NCBI GenBank assembly: GCA_900660155.1
Contig: CABFPE010000019.1
Span: 1,314,727-1,378,726 of the forward strand
Source of the DNA: Hofstenia miamia
Lineage: Eukaryota; Xenacoelomorpha; Acoela; Hofsteniidae
Length of the DNA stretch: 64,000 nucleotides
Direction: 5' to 3'
Shown: piece after piece, positions 62,762 through 64,000 of the stretch
Position numbering within the stretch: the stretch's first letter is position 1
How the letters are laid out: each line of letters starts with the position of its first letter
Position numbers and translations under genes: made by a program
Notes under the pieces: generated by a model
Databases searched by the model: none
What the model saw: only the letters and a program-made list of their open reading frames with translations
Told to the model about the DNA's origin: nothing

Positions 62762-64000
62762 GTAAAGCATTTATAATGGATTATTTTTTATAAACAGGCA
62801 TATTTTGGCCTAATAAATTTAGTTTATTGCTCTCAATAAAGTTTCACTTTTGTGAAATAATTTTACAATGGTTATCCCATGTGTTGCTCATTTGCGGTTG
62901 TTGAATATCATTTGATGTAACAACGTGGAATCGTTTGCCGAATAGTTGTAGTTTACATACTATATGAAATGTTTGGAATTTCTCACAGATAATAGAAGTA
63001 CACGATACAATATATTCTGCTCTACCATAATGCCATCCGACCTAAAATGTTTCAAAACATCAAAATCTATTCCCAATTTTCTTCCGATTCCACATTTTAT
63101 TCGCAATGTACTCTCAAGTCAGAAATATACTTTATTGACATGCTTATCGGGGTCACTTATTAGTTAGAGCAAACCTAGTGAGATAATTATGGCGTTTTGC
63201 TTTAAAGTCAATAAACTGGGCTTAATTGGCGATTTCCACGCCGTTATCATTCACATTGTTTTGACAACAACGCTGAACTTCTGTCAGGAATTTGTTAAAC
63301 ATCGGCAACGCTTTACCTAGTTTCGTAGCAATCCTCAATAACTCGCTAACACTCAAATTTATTTAATTTTGACATATTTTTCGCAGACAATAAATTCGGC
63401 TTGTGTAAACACCCTTTCATATCGAATAAATTCTTCGTCTGCTGATTTGAATAGCATTAGAAAGAAGTGAAATGTTTGCCAACGCGTAAATATGAATTTA
63501 GTTTAACTGATAAGTGACTAAGTTATTCGCAGAAGTGTTCTTTAACCGTTTAATTGTTATAATTTACTATATTGCTCGACACCATTCTTCATACAAAATA
63601 ATAGTACATGCAACATGCAACTCTACATGCCTGTACGTAGTCATTAGCTAGTAACTGATAAAACCGGCAGCGGCCTTTTTAACATACCGAAACTAAACGG
63701 AAATTTTTGTTAAATTCAAGACCTTCATTATTTTTCAGAATAAGAAAAAATTGTTTTATTACAATGGTTAACGTTTTGGGCCCTTTGGGGCCCATAAGAA
63801 GACTGAAGCTGCATTAGTTGTAAAAACGTATGATATTGCATTAAGCAGACGGTAAGCCACTAAAATTCAATTTTGAAATGCATCTATGACGCTACACTAG
63901 GGCGGTACATACCGGTATGCATTCCTTAAGGGAGTGTTTTAATGATTGCCAAAAATGAATGTCAAGAAACTGGGTCTATATTATTCTTACCTACATGATT
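62762..64000 (+). other. Intron 5 (incomplete), no further exon in the window
   Basis: AT-rich. It includes a GC-rich hairpin TGGGCCC-TTTG-GGGCCCA (63777-63794) next to an ACGTTTTGGGCCC motif, discussed under findings. The gene continues beyond the right edge. Confidence 0.6.

Noticed and set aside
1-64000. CRISPR arrays, rRNA genes, bacterial operons, riboswitches
   Set aside because: No regularly spaced repeats, rRNA cores or prokaryotic gene layout; the window is animal nuclear DNA.

Overview
The window is a strongly AT-rich stretch of an animal nuclear genome. The evidence is a multi-exon cadherin gene with GT-AG introns, spliced coding phases that agree, and a dense layer of animal-type transposons. 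There are no bacterial-style operons. The protocadherin-like gene is cut into small exons inside its cadherin repeats and has a first intron of about 14 kb, which fits an invertebrate with a fairly large genome. I cannot name the species. The sequence is a draft: there are two 1000-base N gaps, one 21-base gap, and five single N bases that look like contig joins. At two joins the flanking sequence is duplicated exactly, which points to unmerged contig ends.

Layout. 1-3.3 kb: AT-rich sequence with inverted repeats and an assembly duplication. 3.37-7.43 kb: a decayed 4 kb DNA transposon with 180-bp terminal inverted repeats. It carries a THAP-domain DDE transposase on the minus strand and a SWIM/YqaJ-like second gene on the plus strand, which I assign to the ISL2EU group of Harbinger-like elements. 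7.8-8.5 kb: a pair of direct repeats. 9.8-10.4 kb: an open Ulp1/SENP-like cysteine protease reading frame, followed by two tRNA-like sequences on opposite strands. 11.2-11.4 kb: an unrecognised coding fragment that runs into a gap. 15.3-17.7 kb: LINE fragments placed tail to tail. 18.8-19.5 kb, 22.4-23.3 kb and 55.7-56.3 kb: three different Tc1/mariner-related fossils. 28.5-29.2 kb and 39.7-40.5 kb: two copies of a Mutator-like element.

The only clear host gene starts at 42847 on the plus strand and leaves the window. Five coding exons (42847-43254, 57225-57482, 61120-61356, 61475-61772, 62375-62761) encode a signal peptide, cadherin repeats EC1 to EC4 and the start of EC5, about 529 residues in all. 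Every splice junction keeps frame.

I found no convincing undescribed system. The items most worth a second look are the ISL2EU-like element with two opposed genes, the isolated intact protease frame with its tRNA-like neighbours, the unusual first cadherin repeat, and several foldback or hairpin structures, two of which resemble worn hammerhead-ribozyme ends.
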